NCBI GenBank assembly: GCA_947095535.1
Contig: OX352774.1
Coordinates: forward strand, 38,208,496 to 38,272,495
DNA from: Poecilobothrus nobilitatus
Lineage: Eukaryota; Arthropoda; Insecta; Diptera; Dolichopodidae
Length of the DNA stretch: 64,000 bases
Direction of reading: 5' to 3'
Positions 46,316-58,495 of this stretch are shown here, piece after piece (position 1 is the first letter of the stretch; every line of letters starts with the position of its first letter). A program made the translations under genes and the position numbers. The notes under the pieces are model-generated. The model did no database searches, was not told the DNA's origin, and saw nothing but the letters and a program-made list of their open reading frames with translations.

Positions 46316-46800
46316 ACTAAGTCGATTTATTATTTATATTAGACTAAGTTTCAGTTTCTTTGATCATAATTTTAAATAAGCCGTTGATTAGTCGAGTGCA
46401 GTTATTGTACAACTGCAACAAGATTATGAAACACAAATATTGTAATTGTGTGGTCATCTATTGTTATATACCGGAATTATTTATTATGTTATTTATTTTA
46501 TTATTGAGATATAAATTATTAATAATGGATATGACCGCGGTTTAAACCTAAAACGTTTCGATTGATTTGATTCTATTTAACCTCTACACTATTAGTTCGA
46601 TTTTTTTTCTTACTTAATTGCACTGCTCTCAACAGTTAGAATATTCTAATAGTTTGTCTGTGTATCAGTATAAAAATGTTGGTATCAGTTATCTATCAGA
46701 TACGTGAACCGATGAAATTAAATAAAATATACAACTTAAAATCTGTCAGTTATTGTGGGGCAATAAATCTCGGATAAGGACAGCCTGGACTTCTTTCTCC
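46316..46800. other. Unassigned repeat-like region, possible LTR remnant
   Basis: The first ~130 bp are shared with 32.1 kb. Further on are AGTATAAAAATGTTGG with TATCAG about 20 bp later (promoter-like) and AATAAAATATAC (polyadenylation-like) before GTTATTGTGGGGC. The order promoter, poly(A) signal, then a TGGGGC-like site is LTR-like, but no partner LTR, primer-binding match or gag-pol sequence is present. I hold this loosely. Confidence 0.25.
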
Positions 46801-49800
46801 CTTTTTAAAATAACTGGTGTCACAATAACAAACTGGATATGACTGTATTTTTATTTTAGTTGTTCGGTGAAAAGAATAAACTTGATATGGTCCCAAGTGA
46901 CATAACAAAATTTATTGATCCAATATTATTTTATTTATTCAAAACGAATTATCATTAGCTTAATGCCTATCTATAGGATTATTTTGATTTCAAGTTAAAG
47001 AACAAAAAGGAAAGAAAAATACATGACCTAACAGTTATAGTAAAGAAAAAGCCAACAAATAATAAAATAAAAAAATTTAAAGGGAAAAAGCTATGATGGT
47101 TGCGATGAAATAAAGAATTTCTAACACCATCGTTCGCCAATACTCCAGATATTCAGCCGGTTTTTCCTTTTTTTCTAACTTTTTTTTTTAAATTAAGACA
47201 ATAAAATTGGTTTTTATCGTAAGGATTTTCAAGAAAAAAAATAATTTTTTTTGTGATCCTTAGAATTTTTTTTATTCTTAAGAACTTTTTTTTTTGTGTA
47301 TGACCAGTTTTTGAGACAATTTTTTTTATTTGTTAGATTATATACAGTAGGTTGTATAGTAAAATATTTTGAAAAAATGATGACGGTGGTATTTGGAAAT
47401 ATTTTCTATGGAGATAAATAAAATTTGGGGGATGTTATCAATATCCAATTTGGCTTGTGTTATCATCGACAACAAGAATAGGATTAATGAATGGATTTTT
47501 TTTTATTTTTTTGTTTGAAAGTTTTCTTTTTTTTCGATAGAAATTAAGATGATTGGTTGTCATCATAGGCCTATATATATCTATCTCCTTTTTTTTTTTT
47601 TTCTGTTATGTTTATTATGAATATCTTTATATGCTACTGAAGTGGAAGTGTATTTTTTGTTTTTTGAGGAGGAAATTTCATAAAGTTAATGTGCGGAAAT
47701 ATCAATACTTACAAAAAGTTTTTCTTACACAAGAATTTTTTTTTTTTGTTTTGAATTTTGATGGGTGCTGCATTATTGTTAGGTAAAAATTATGTAAAGG
47801 AAATGACAGGTGCCAATAATATAATTGTAATATAATATTTTTTTTCTTAGTTTTTATTATTGCCTCTTTTTTAAGTTTTTTTTTTTTTTAGTTTCTGTGT
47901 TGAAATTTTTCACAATTATTTTAAGATTTTTTGTTATGGGAATACACGAGTCTTGAGGTAATGGACCCATAATAATATCATAATAATAACACATTTTGTA
48001 ATTTCTGTACAAAAATATCCGATAAATGATTTCTTTTTCTATTTTATAAGAATAAATAAAAAACAAAATAAAAGGAAAAAAAAAAAATTCAAAGGAAATT
48101 TATTGTAACTTTTATTGATATGGGTAGGAAGTTGTCCGTTTTCCAACTTTTTCAACATTTTAAGTTTTTTTTTTTTTCTCTTTTGTTCTGACAACATTAT
48201 GATGGATATCAAAAGAAAAATTTAGAACAGGTAGTTTTATATGAATAAAAAAAAAAAAAACAACAAAAATAAAACAAAAATTGTTTAAATTTTAAAATAT
48301 TAATAATTTTCTCTAGAGGAATAAAAAAAAAAGAGATTGGTTGACGATAATAATATCAAGTTTTCCTTTGGGAGTTTTTTTTAAACAAAACAAAAAAAAA
48401 AAAACTAAAAACCTTTTAAAAATTCAATATTTTCCTTTTATATTTATTGCGAAATAATGAAATAATATTTGTTTGACATATTTGGAATAATATTGATGGG
48501 TAAGAGGAAGTTGACTGTTGGATATTGTGTCACGATGGGTTGCAGGATACTATAATATTGTAATTTAAAGTACTATTAAGTAAATTTAATGAATATAACA
48601 CGTGAATAGTTTTTTGATCATTTCCGTAAAAATTAATTTAAAAATTTTCTTTTACACTTTTTTTTTTAAATTTTATAATAACGTGTGAATATACTCTAGA
48701 GAATTTTTATTGATAGACAGTAATTCCTTTCAGAGTTATGAAACCTTAAGGGAATAATAATCGAAAAGGACCAGATATCTGTGTCAATTATCTTTAAGAA
48801 TAAAATAAATTGAATTTGAAATTTCTTTTTTTTTAAATTGCATAATTATGTATTCTTTCAAAACTTTTTTGAGGCAAAGGATTGTTTGAAATTTAGTTTT
48901 TATCAACAAATTTTAAACAAATAAAAAAAAAACAATAACCCAGAAATTAATTTATTTGTAAGAAGATCATCAAAGGATTAAAATTTTATACATACATAAT
49001 TTAATGATTCGGATGTGGAAAAATAATTTTAATAATCCTGTATATATATGATTTATTTATAAATATTCATTCTTTATCCAGTTCAGTCATTTGGTGAACG
49101 AAATATTTTATATAAATATGTGTTCAACTTTATTAATATCATGTATTTTGTATTTTTCTTCCTTCATAATTTTTCATTTTATTCCTTCCTCTTCTCTTTT
49201 CTTTCCTATTATTCTTGCTATTTATTAAAATTTTTCATTATGGGAATTGTTAATATTATATTCTTTAGTTGTCATCACTTTATCCAATAATAATATCTTT
49301 GTATTCTTATTCTTTCTATTCTTATTCCCGTTTATTTTTGATAGTATTGTGGTTTGTCTGTTTAGAAATTATACAGCTGTTTAAAAGGTTTTCTTTATAT
49401 AATGCGTTAACGGTATTTTTTTTATTAACGCAGTAACTTCAGCGCTTTTTAATTGTTCATCCATCAATTTCATTGTTTGCCTTGTGCGCCAATTTTTTCT
49501 GCTTCAATTTAACTAACTGTAAATATCATATTTAAATTATATTTTATTTGTCAAAAAATTTGTTTTTGTTTTTTGTATATTAAAAAGGTTTTATAAACCC
49601 GGCTCTGAATAAATAAATTTAAAAGCAAAAAATTAATGTTATATGAAATATTCGATAAATATTTTTATTTATTGTCATTTTATTGTAATAGAATACTATC
49701 AATTTTGTAAATTTAAATTAAATAACATTTTAAATCCATATGATATATACCTACCAATGATATACAGCTTTTTAAATGCATGTATTCATACATTGCTATT

Positions 49801-50497
49801 TACATATTATATACCCATATCATAAATTATGATACGGATGATATTAAACATTATAAGTGTCAGTAGAAATTTATTTTGGATGTGAAACAACATCCCCTAC
49901 AAATATTTTAATAGTAATAATTTTCCTTTGATGTTTCAATATAATTATAGCTAGCCAAAAATGAAATCCATAAATTTGGTTAAAATTGAATTTTTCAGAT
50001 ATTTTAAAAAATGATTTCGAAAAAGATGTAAGAGACTAATTGTGCAAAACAAAAACAACTAAGTAAGCAATAAATTTTAAAATATCCAATATTTATATAG
50101 AATTCATATTTTGTTTTCATATTTTTAAATTTTGTTTGAATAATTTGAAAAAATTCTTAAATTATTTAGTTTTTAAAAGAGGGAAACGCGTTAAATCTTT
50201 ACGTATTCTTGTATATATAAGAAAATACAGAAGATTCAACCTTAGCATATTGTAAAACAAATATCTTAATATTCTAATCCGATCCAACTGATTTACACCA
50301 AAATAAAAATAAAATAAGATTAATAAATTTTATAGAGAGTGAAAGAGAGAGGGAGAAAGAGAAAAGGTGCTAATACAAAGAAACAGTTTGGAAAACAATG
50401 AAAATGAATTAATCAAATTTTTATGTAATTTAAATGTAAATAATAATTAAAAAACAAACCAATTTTGTCTTCTCGGTTTGAATACTTAATTTCAATT
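46801..50497. other. AT-rich non-coding DNA, no gene seen
   Basis: Almost 3.7 kb of homopolymer-rich DNA. The frames at 47553-47786, 47857-48066 and 49643-49825 are rich in Phe/Ile/Tyr/Lys and have no motif. A patch near 47120-47165 (CACCATCGTTCGCCAATACT) is more complex but short. Confidence 0.55.
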
Positions 50498-50702
50498 GGA
50501 GCCTCGGTGGCCTAGTCGGTAAGACCGTATAAAATACGCTGCAAATACCGAGAGAGTATGGGTTCGTCGAATCCTACATACGTCACACACGTCGTAAGAG
50601 TTATTACCCCTTACGAAATTTATAGCCACGCCTGTGGTAGGAGAGACTGTGTAATTTTCTGTCCACATTTATGTGGCAGAGAAATGCATTAAAAAAAAAA
50701 AT
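50498..50702 (+). mobile_element. tRNA-derived SINE, family A, full length
   Basis: Starts GGAGCCTCGGTGGCCTAGTC (A box), TAAAATACGCTGCAAATACC, then a B box interrupted by three bases: GGTTCG-TCG-AATCC, apparently a TCG duplication. It then has CACACGTCGTAAGAGTTATT, GCCACGCC, GTCCACATTTATGTGGCAGA and GAAATGCATT with an A tail. The B-box insertion should weaken Pol III promoter function. I find no clear target-site duplication. Confidence 0.87.
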
Positions 50703-50942
50703 GCAATCTGTACCAGTTCATTGGATCCAAATTTAAATGACATTTAATATTTAATGCTAATTCATATTAATAATAGCAAAATATAAATATTTACCAAAAA
50801 CGGATATCAATAATATAACAAACAATTTTAACTGGTACCTTATAACTCACAGATATACAAATATTCTAATGAAAATAAACAAAATATATTTAAATATAAA
50901 AGAAGGGATGTAAAAATGTAAAAATAAAGAAATTTGAAAACC

Positions 50943-51377
50943 GACATTTTCCAAAAGACAATAAAAATCGTTTCGACCGTTTGTTGTGACTTGCACCGAA
51001 ATATGCAAAATTATAAGAAAAATTTATGAAAAATCAAGATACACTTTAGCAATTATCAGCATTTGGAAAAATATATTGAAGCTTCAGTTTTTGCATTTTA
51101 CTTTGAAAAATGTGTAAAAGTGGTTAGTTACAAGTGTTTAAATATTTCAATTTTTTAGCATTAATAGCCCTTAAAAATGTAGTGGTACAAAAACACTTTC
51201 TGATGCAACTTATGAAGTCTTATTAAGTCTTTCAAAAATTTGTTTTCACATAACGGTAAATTTAAATACTAAATTTAAAGAGCATAAAAAATTTTGATAT
51301 TGATTTAAAGAGATAAGAAAAAGTTTTATTCTTTAGCGTTTTTATATTGATAAAATATTAAGCAGAGAATCTGATAT

Positions 51378-51450
<73 letters not shown>

Positions 51451-52053
51451 TAAGATTTTTTTTTCAACTTACAGAGGTTTTAATTCCGTAACATGACTAA
51501 CAAAAGTTGTTAACAGATATAAAAATAATAAAATATAATATAGGACCTTTAATTTTTTGGCTTTACTTTAAGAAAATCTGAACAGATGGCTAAGTTACAG
51601 GTGTTTAAATCTTCCAAATATTCAATTTTTGAGCCCTAATAGTCCTTAAACATGAAATGGTCCAAAACAATTTTCTGAAGCAATTTATATAAATTCTGAA
51701 TGGTTTTTCTTCTACCAAAACTTCCACACTCTATGAGCTCTCGAAATATGAAAGAAACTAAAATTTTGTAAAATTAGTGTTTGTAGATTGAGAAATGTTA
51801 AGCACAACCTGAGATATACAAATACATTTGAAAATAGCGTTTTTTTTTTGATTTTGAAGAACTGTAGCTCCGTAATAGATGAAGCGACATAAAAAAATTG
51901 TTGTATAACATTAATATTTTATATCAATGGTTAAAATTTCACTGTTCTATTTTGAAGAGTGTACTAGTTTTTTAAACACATAGGTGGATAAATGCGGACA
52001 GAGTGAAACTAATAAGCAAAATTTTGCAAATTTTGTTTTTTTGAAAATGTGCT
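50943..52053. mobile_element. Inverted-repeat element, AGCACATTTTCC family (copy F)
   Basis: The left end GACATTTTCCAAAAG and the right end TTTTTTGAAAATGTGCT are imperfect inverted repeats of the family ends seen at 24157 and 60288. The interior has two related cassettes (about 51060-51360 and 51540-51800), each with a TTACARGTGTTTAAAT phrase followed by AATAGYCCTTAAA, and one long TA microsatellite between them. Near 51985 TGCGGACAGAGTGAAAC replaces the GGAC run of related copies. No coding capacity. The TA tract plus a GTCY-type site is the combination described for mini-me elements. Confidence 0.65.
51381..51445. repeat. TA dinucleotide microsatellite, ~65 bp
   Basis: About 32 units with one phase change near 51420, the longest simple repeat in the window. 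It lies inside copy F. Confidence 0.95.
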
Positions 52054-52183
52054 AAAAAACTATTTTTATAATATAATAATGTAAAATGTATTCATACTTC
52101 CATGTTTTATTATCCAAAATATCTCCATTTTCTTATTTTATCTTTGCTATTTATTGTTGCAACATGTGTTTGAGGTGACGCAT

Positions 52184-52256
52184 TCTACCGTTTAACAATA
52201 AGCATACAATGCTACCGTTTAACAATTAGCATGTCTACCGTTGAACAATTAGCATA
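52184..52256. repeat. Three short tandem copies of TCTACCGTTTAACAATTAGC
   Basis: TCTACCGTTTAACAATAAGC at 52184, CTACCGTTTAACAATTAGC at 52212 and TCTACCGTTGAACAATTAGC at 52234, spaced 22-28 bp apart. No function evident. Confidence 0.8.
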
Positions 52257-52938
52257 TAAAAAAAAATATATATGATTGTCTAAATCCTATTTAAAATTGA
52301 ATAAATTTTATCAATATTTTAAAAATATTGATTTTAACCATAAAAAAAAAAAAAAAATTTATTTCTCTACATACCTATTTTAATTTTTAAGGTTTAAAAT
52401 CTATTCAACTAGGTGTATTATAATAATAATATCTTAAATTTTTATTTATTTATTTTTTTTTTATTATTTGGTTATATTATTAATTTAAAATGCTAATCAC
52501 GTATTTTTAAAACTTAATTAAGCAATATCATGCAAAATAAATAATAAACAAATTAAAACATATTTTTAGTAAAAAAAAAAAATCCAAATAATTTATAATA
52601 ATATATGTATTTATATTTTTCCACATAATTAGAGCTTAATTAGTTATTATATTATATTAATTATTTTATAAATATTTTAGTTATTATATTATTATTTAAT
52701 AATTTATTTCTAAATAGATATAATTGAAATATAGTTAAATAAATAATAAATATAATATTAAAAATTAGAACTACTTATGAATACAATACATAATATATGT
52801 ATAGTACATATATACATATATATGTACTTTTATATACAGAAATTATATTGATTATATTATATGTACATATATTTAATTTCAATTTCCTTTTTCTACAAAT
52901 CAAAACGACCTTTATTACATCCGTCTATTTAAATTTTC

Positions 52939-52990
52939 TTTATTTATTTTAAATGCATATTACGGTTGATATGCATTTAAAATAAATAAA
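52939..52990. repeat. Perfect 22-bp hairpin with 8-nt loop
   Basis: TTTATTTATTTTAAATGCAT with AT (52939-52960) pairs perfectly with ATATGCATTTAAAATAAATA with AA (52969-52990); loop TACGGTTG. The stem is too short for a normal animal pre-miRNA and almost purely A/T. Confidence 0.85.
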
Positions 52991-53029
52991 TTGTTAATAT
53001 TTATTGTTATTAGAATGAAAAAAATAATA

Positions 53030-53085
53030 TTTTGCACTGAATAAATATAATATTTATTTTGCACTGAATAAATATAATACACATT
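53030..53085. repeat. Direct repeat, ~27-bp period, two copies
   Basis: TTTTGCACTGAATAAATATA occurs twice in succession. Confidence 0.75.
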
Positions 53086-53110
53086 ATATACAATTAGATT
53101 TAACTATAGA

Positions 53111-53575
53111 GAAACAGTTTATCTTGTTAACTCTTAAATATCCGAACCAACCCTTTATTGTGTTCGAAATACTATATATGTATGTATGTACGTAGTATCA
53201 CTTTTAATATTATTTTTTTTAATTTTTTATAATTTTAAAATAATTGGGGTTGCGTTTTATTATTTCTGGAACAATCGTTTATATATTATAATTCTTCCAA
53301 CGCAGATTCTAAACTACCATTTAACGATTATCAATCCAAAATTTCTCCAACTATACTACACTACCATTTAGTACTAAGCGGTAACACATACTAAGCGTTA
53401 ACACATATGATACATATGTGCATAATACATAAATGTATATGTAAGTATATTATTTACCAATATCATATAAATATAAGTTTTTCAAACAACCGTTGTAATT
53501 TTTATTTATTTACATTTTTTTGTATTACTCATCTTCACCCTCAACAATTTTCATCATCAATTAAGTATCGATAGA
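53111..53575. mobile_element. Decayed mini-me/DINE-1-like element, left half (copy D)
   Basis: GAAACAGTTTATCTTGTTAA then CTCTTAAATATCCGAACCAA aligns with the left end of copies A and B, hairpin stem and ATACCC both mutated. Further matches include TTAACGATTATCAATCCAAA and AGTACTAAGCGGTAA, and the later TTTTTGTATTACTCATC with CCTCAACAATTT as in copy A near 12650-12685. Right half and terminal repeat are absent. The 61-codon frame at 53186-53371 is inside the element and not a gene. Confidence 0.72.
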
Positions 53576-54211
53576 TACAAAAGCACAAAAAAAAACAATA
53601 AAACAAAAAAATACTAAAAATAATTTCGCACTTTTATAATTTTTCGGTCTTATGACTTTCGGACGTATGACGTACCGCCTAAAAAGAGGTTGCAATTTCA
53701 GAAGAGGTTGCAGTCTCATCCCGCCAGATAATGCCATAATTTTAATAAAAATAAACTATAGTTAAAAATTTATAACATTTAATACACTGACGGTAGACGG
53801 TCGAAGATGTGCAGAGTTAAAAGAAAGTTCTGATTAAAAAAAATAGTATATGCTGTTCAGCTTATAATTCTTTATTTTATTATCAATTCTAAACCCTCAA
53901 ATACTTGAATTGATTTACTGTTTCTATAATATATATTAAACGAATACAAATGTGCGAAAGGGATAAAACGATTACAAACCAATCTATAATTAAACTTCTA
54001 AAGTAAGCCTATCCATTTTATTTAATCAAATTTATAGTTAACCATACCAAAGGATTTTGTTGTATATGTATATAGAAAAGAGAGGCAGTATGTTTATATA
54101 AATATCAAGATTTTTGTTAATATCAGAGCAAAAATCTAACAAAACATTTTCTGTAGACCAAATTGAAACGAATTAAAAAATTGAAAAATTTAATCATAAA
54201 ATTTATTTTAA
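53576..54211. other. Unassigned DNA
   Basis: A direct repeat AGAGGTTGCA occurs at about 53683 and 53704, followed by GTCTCATCCCGCC. The latter loosely resembles the right terminal repeat of the next element (GGTCTCATCTCGTGCC), so another decayed end may be here. No gene seen. Confidence 0.35.
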
Positions 54212-54793
54212 GGTCAGTTTCCATCACAACGGCATGTGAAGACACTGTGACAATGCCGTAACAACTAGTGATTTTTATTTATATTATGGACTATTGAAAA
54301 TATGAAGAAATTCCTACTGCACGACAATAACATCAATATATCGTACCTCGTTGAGATAAAATATCGATTTTCAACGATTATTTTCCCTTAACGATAAGAC
54401 CTCGTTACGGTGTAGTTACCGATATATTGTACCTAAAAATATGTTCATATCAAAAAATGCATATTATCTATAAAAATAATAAGTGGGGGCCTCGGTTCCC
54501 TACTGGGTAAGATCATATGAAATACGTTGCAAATACCGAGAGAGTGTGGGTTTTTCCCCTTGCGACATTTACAGTCACGCCTGAAAAGAAAAGGCTGTGG
54601 AATTTTCTTGTCACATTTAGATGGGTAAGGAATACACAAAAAAATAAATAATAAGTTACAAAGTAAAACCAAATTGACTGCGACCAAAATATTTACTATT
54701 ATTTTTGAAGATAAATACGAAACGTATAAAGTATGAATAAACAGAAAAATGTTAAAGTCACGGTCTCATCTCGTGCCGTTGTAATATGGGACC
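54212..54793. mobile_element. Candidate inverted-repeat DNA element hosting a nested SINE
   Basis: The left end GGTC...ACAACGGCATGTGAAGACAC with TGTGAC, and the right end, read in reverse complement, GGTC...ACAACGGCACGAGATGAGAC with CGTGAC, are similar over about 45 bp with several mismatches. Between them is a family A SINE (54484-54645). Removing the SINE leaves about 410 bp without coding capacity, a plausible miniature element. The ends are diverged, so this is an old insertion and the exact termini are uncertain. Confidence 0.45.
54474..54655 (+). mobile_element. tRNA-derived SINE, family A, lacking the B box
   Basis: Starts near 54484 with GGGGCCTCGGTTCCCTACTG, then AAATACGTTGCAAATACCGA. 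After GTGTGGGTTT it jumps to TTCCCCTTGCGACATTTACA, so the B box and about 30 bp are gone, then CACGCCTGAAAAGAAAAGGC and CACATTTAGATGGGTAAGGA with an A-rich tail. A 10-bp direct repeat AAATAATAAG lies at 54474-54483 and 54646-54655. The minus-strand 80-codon frame here is a shadow. Confidence 0.83.
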
Positions 54794-56560
54794 ATTAAGA
54801 AACTTTATTGTATTTTCTATTAGACTGCTCTGATAACATTTTTATCGAATTTTTATTTAAATTTTTAAGCCTAAGAAGAGCAAAACAAAAATTCTAATCC
54901 TTTTTTATGCGGATTGCGCACTAAAACTCATCAGTTTTAATTAAAAAGTTTACCCTCTTATTACAAACATAATGATTAAAAAGGATATTTCAATATTGAA
55001 AGTGTTAATAGTTTCTAACTGAATGTTATAATATTCTATATAGACATTTTTCAAAACTTTCGGAGACTGCTCCTTTGTAAGGAGCGCTACTTATATTAAA
55101 AAAGTATTTAGGTATAAAAAAATCTCATTTTCATTATTGCAAAATGTGTTACATAGTTACAGTTAAAAAAAAATTAATTTAAAATAAAAAGAAAATAATA
55201 GTAAACATATTTTTCCAAGTAATAGATTAGTAATAGATTAAAATAAAAACTTTTAATTAAATTTTTAATTAAAGAAATTATCTTGTTGATAAATAAATTC
55301 CAATTTTATAATTTATTCATTCATTTTTTATGCATCAGTACATAAAATAAAGAAAAAAAAAAAAAATAAAAAATTTCTTTATTTCTTTTCTTTTTAAATA
55401 ATTAACTTTTGAAATTTTCTTGTAACCATAAGTCAATATTTATTTATGGTTCATTTATTTTGGCAGCAGGTAACAAAAATTCACTTAAGAAAATAAAGAT
55501 TAATTATGTATCTATAGATATATAAATATATTTTTTTAATATAATTTATGTTTACGCATGATTAAATTTTATAATGAAGTTCTATTTAAACACCTAATCA
55601 ATTCATTCACAAAAAAAAACAACAAATAATTTTTTTTTTTTTATTATTTATTTTGAATTATCGTTGGTTTTATTGATTCCATAAAATATAATATTAAAAT
55701 TTTAAAATTTATCCCACTGATTTTAAATAGAATAATAATAGAAAATAGAATTTTTAAAATAGTTGTTGACATATACGTACCACATCATTCATTAATAATC
55801 AAATTTTCTAAGTTCACTTATGTATATATTTATATATGTACGAGTATATACATAATATGATATTATTAAAGATAAAAATTTTTTAAGAGAGTTGCCACAT
55901 TACCTATTTCACATTGAAATCTTTATATTTTCTAAAAATAAAATAACTTTTTCAAACTTTTTTATTCTAAAAAATTTTGAAAATATACAATAGTACTAAA
56001 AGATCACCTAACAAAATATTGTTTGGTCAAAAAACGAGGTGGTGTAGAGTGTGTTAAAGTTCTACACATTAATATAGAAATCATATTATTGCTCCTCTTT
56101 AGTGTGTTTGGATGATTTCCATCTACACCGGTAAAAAATATCATATTTAGTAAGAAGAGATAATAGAAGTATTTACATTTTTAACTTTAATTAGTAATCA
56201 CAATACCTACCATTGTCCTTTTTAAAATATTTTTTTTTCTTAATTGTGATGCATTAAACTAACTATATAATATACAATAGCCACACATATATTCATCCTA
56301 TCAATCCTATCACATACATAGGTGATTGAAGGTTTCTACTTTTATACAATTGTTTAGAACTAAAATTAGTTCTAGAAAAATTACATTTTAATATGCTTTT
56401 TTTCCAAATTTCAGAACGATTCGTCTAACATCTTTGAAGACGTCTTCAATAAGGTGATATTAGTTTACAGTTCTCCGAAAAATAATCTAAACTGAAATTA
56501 AAAAACAAACGTGTCCAGTATATAAATCTTAAAATAAATTAAAAATTTATAATTTATACC
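54794..56560. other. AT-rich non-coding DNA, no gene seen
   Basis: No element recognised. A moderately complex patch at 56030-56150 (GAGGTGGTGTAGAGTGTG and CCATCTACACCGG) has no open frame or repeat partner. Confidence 0.5.
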
Positions 56561-56768
56561 GTTACGGATCTTAAAGACTGAAGAGGTAATGAATCATTTA
56601 ATATTAAATTTTGGTTCATTTCAAATGAGATTGAAATAAAAATAAATAAGTCGGTAGGTAAAGCGAAACTGCAGATGCACATTTAGGCCAGTTTAGACTC
56701 CTTCTGATATCTTGAATCAGTTTTTATGCTAATATTATCATTGTAAACTTATCAAAAATCGCTGTAAC

Positions 56769-57077
56769 TCAGTCGATATCCGACAAAACAAACAGATTAT
56801 TTAAGAAAAGTTTCGCCAGAAACCTTCTTCTTTCTAGAGTAAAACCCGAGCATTCATACAAAAGGTGAAAGATTAATCCTTCATCTTCATCTTTGCAGCT
56901 TCTACAAAAGTTATATGGGGAAAATGTTAATTTTCTGTTGTGTCTGCCGATCAAAAAACGTTCAGTTAAAAACCCTCTTACATTACCGATATTGCGTTGA
57001 TTTAGGTAGAGTCTAGTTGATCGTTCAAAATCTAAAATTGGCCAGATCTGTTTGGCGAAAATATTAATAGAAAAATA
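56769..57077 (-). pseudogene. LINE ORF2 C-terminal relic, one open frame
   Basis: On the minus strand a frame of about 102 codons runs from ~57077 to TGA (56769-56771) without interruption: IWPILDFERSTRLYLNQRN, GFLTERFLIGRHNRKL, then FCRSCKDEDEGLIFHLLYEC and FTLERRRFLAKLF. The C-x2-C ... H-x4-C pattern (CRSC, HLLYEC) is the zinc-binding tail downstream of RNase H in many LINE ORF2 proteins. The N-terminal side stops abruptly at an in-frame TAA where a short ATTAATAGAAAAA duplication begins, so the copy is 5'-truncated. The following ~200 bp (56769 down to ~56565) is probably 3' UTR. Its family differs from the other relics here. Confidence 0.75.
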
Positions 57078-58495
57078 TTATATTAATAGAAAAACACCTA
57101 TGATTTGTCAATTTGTCAAACCACGATCTTCCTAGCGAAATTGAATGTTTTTCAAGTTAGTACCTATATTTTTATATTATCAATTTCGAATTCTTTTATA
57201 TAAACTTCTTTAAGATTATATCAAATTTATTAATAATCTTCTATTACTGTTTTATTATCATGCAGAAGAATAAGTCAAAATTATTATTATAAAACCATCT
57301 TCAGATTGAAGACTGGTTCATACTAAATTTTTTCAATTCAAAAAATTGTATTTTATTGTACAAAATCAATTTCTTTTAACACTAAACGTTCGTTTAAATA
57401 TATGTGCGGTAATAATGATAATCAAAAGTATCTCTATCTATCCATTTTTTTTTGTCTCCCATTTTTAAAATTTTGTCTTTTCTTTATTCAATTTACAAAA
57501 CAATAAAATTTATTTATCAATATATTATTATTATTATTCACTCTTATTTTTAACAAATAGACTTTCACTTTTAAACTTTTACAAAATATATTTTACTAAA
57601 ATTTTTATTTTGTTGAAATACCAAAACCGTAATACATTATTTAACGGTACATTCTTAAAAAAAACTAACTTTAAAAGTTTATTTTATTTATTATAATGTC
57701 CTTGAACTCTACTTTAACAAATCGATTTGTTAAACAAACAATAAAATAATTTTTTTTTTTCTTTTTCATAAGTTTTCAACTCTCATTCTCAATTTTTCAT
57801 TCTTGCATGTTTTACAGCTCTTGTTGTTATCTTTTTAAAGAAAAGAAAAGAATATAAGAAAAACTCAACAATAAAATACAAAAAATACAATATAAAATTC
57901 AATAAAAATCTCAAATTCTTCTCTGATTTATTAAACGTTTTTTTTTTGTTTTTTCATTTTTTTTTTTTGTTTTCACGGATAACAAAAAAAATGTTTTAAA
58001 ACAAAATTTAAAATGCCACCCACCAAAAAAAAAAAAACAAAAAAAAACTACACCTGGTCTTATTTAAAATAATATACGCGTGTGTTTTTTTTTTTTTTTT
58101 TGTTTTGTTTTTATAAAAGAAGAAAAATAACAGTACATATCTGTACTTTACTCAGATGTATATTATATTAACGGTAAAGCATAGGTACTTTATAAAATAT
58201 ACAGGTTATATAAACAAAAGAAGAAAATTAAAACAAAAAAAAAAAAACAAAAAAAAAAATTATAATAACACGCCATTAATAAATCAAAAGTAAATTATAT
58301 TTCAACTTAACTTAATTATTCATAAATTTTTCAAAATAACAAAGCAGAATTATCGAGTTAAAGATAATAATGCGAAACAAAAATTAAAATATAAAAAAAA
58401 ATTAATTTTCATTGGGAAAGTCATTGAAGAAGAAAATATAAAGAAAAATATTGTAGAAGATTGTATTAAAACTTTGTACGATTGATACAAAGGTT
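57078..58495. other. AT-rich non-coding DNA, no gene seen
   Basis: Homopolymer-rich; nothing supported. Confidence 0.55.

Noticed and set aside
46316..46800. Complete LTR retrotransposon
   Set aside because: Promoter-like and poly(A)-like motifs are present but there is no second LTR, primer-binding site or gag-pol coding sequence.
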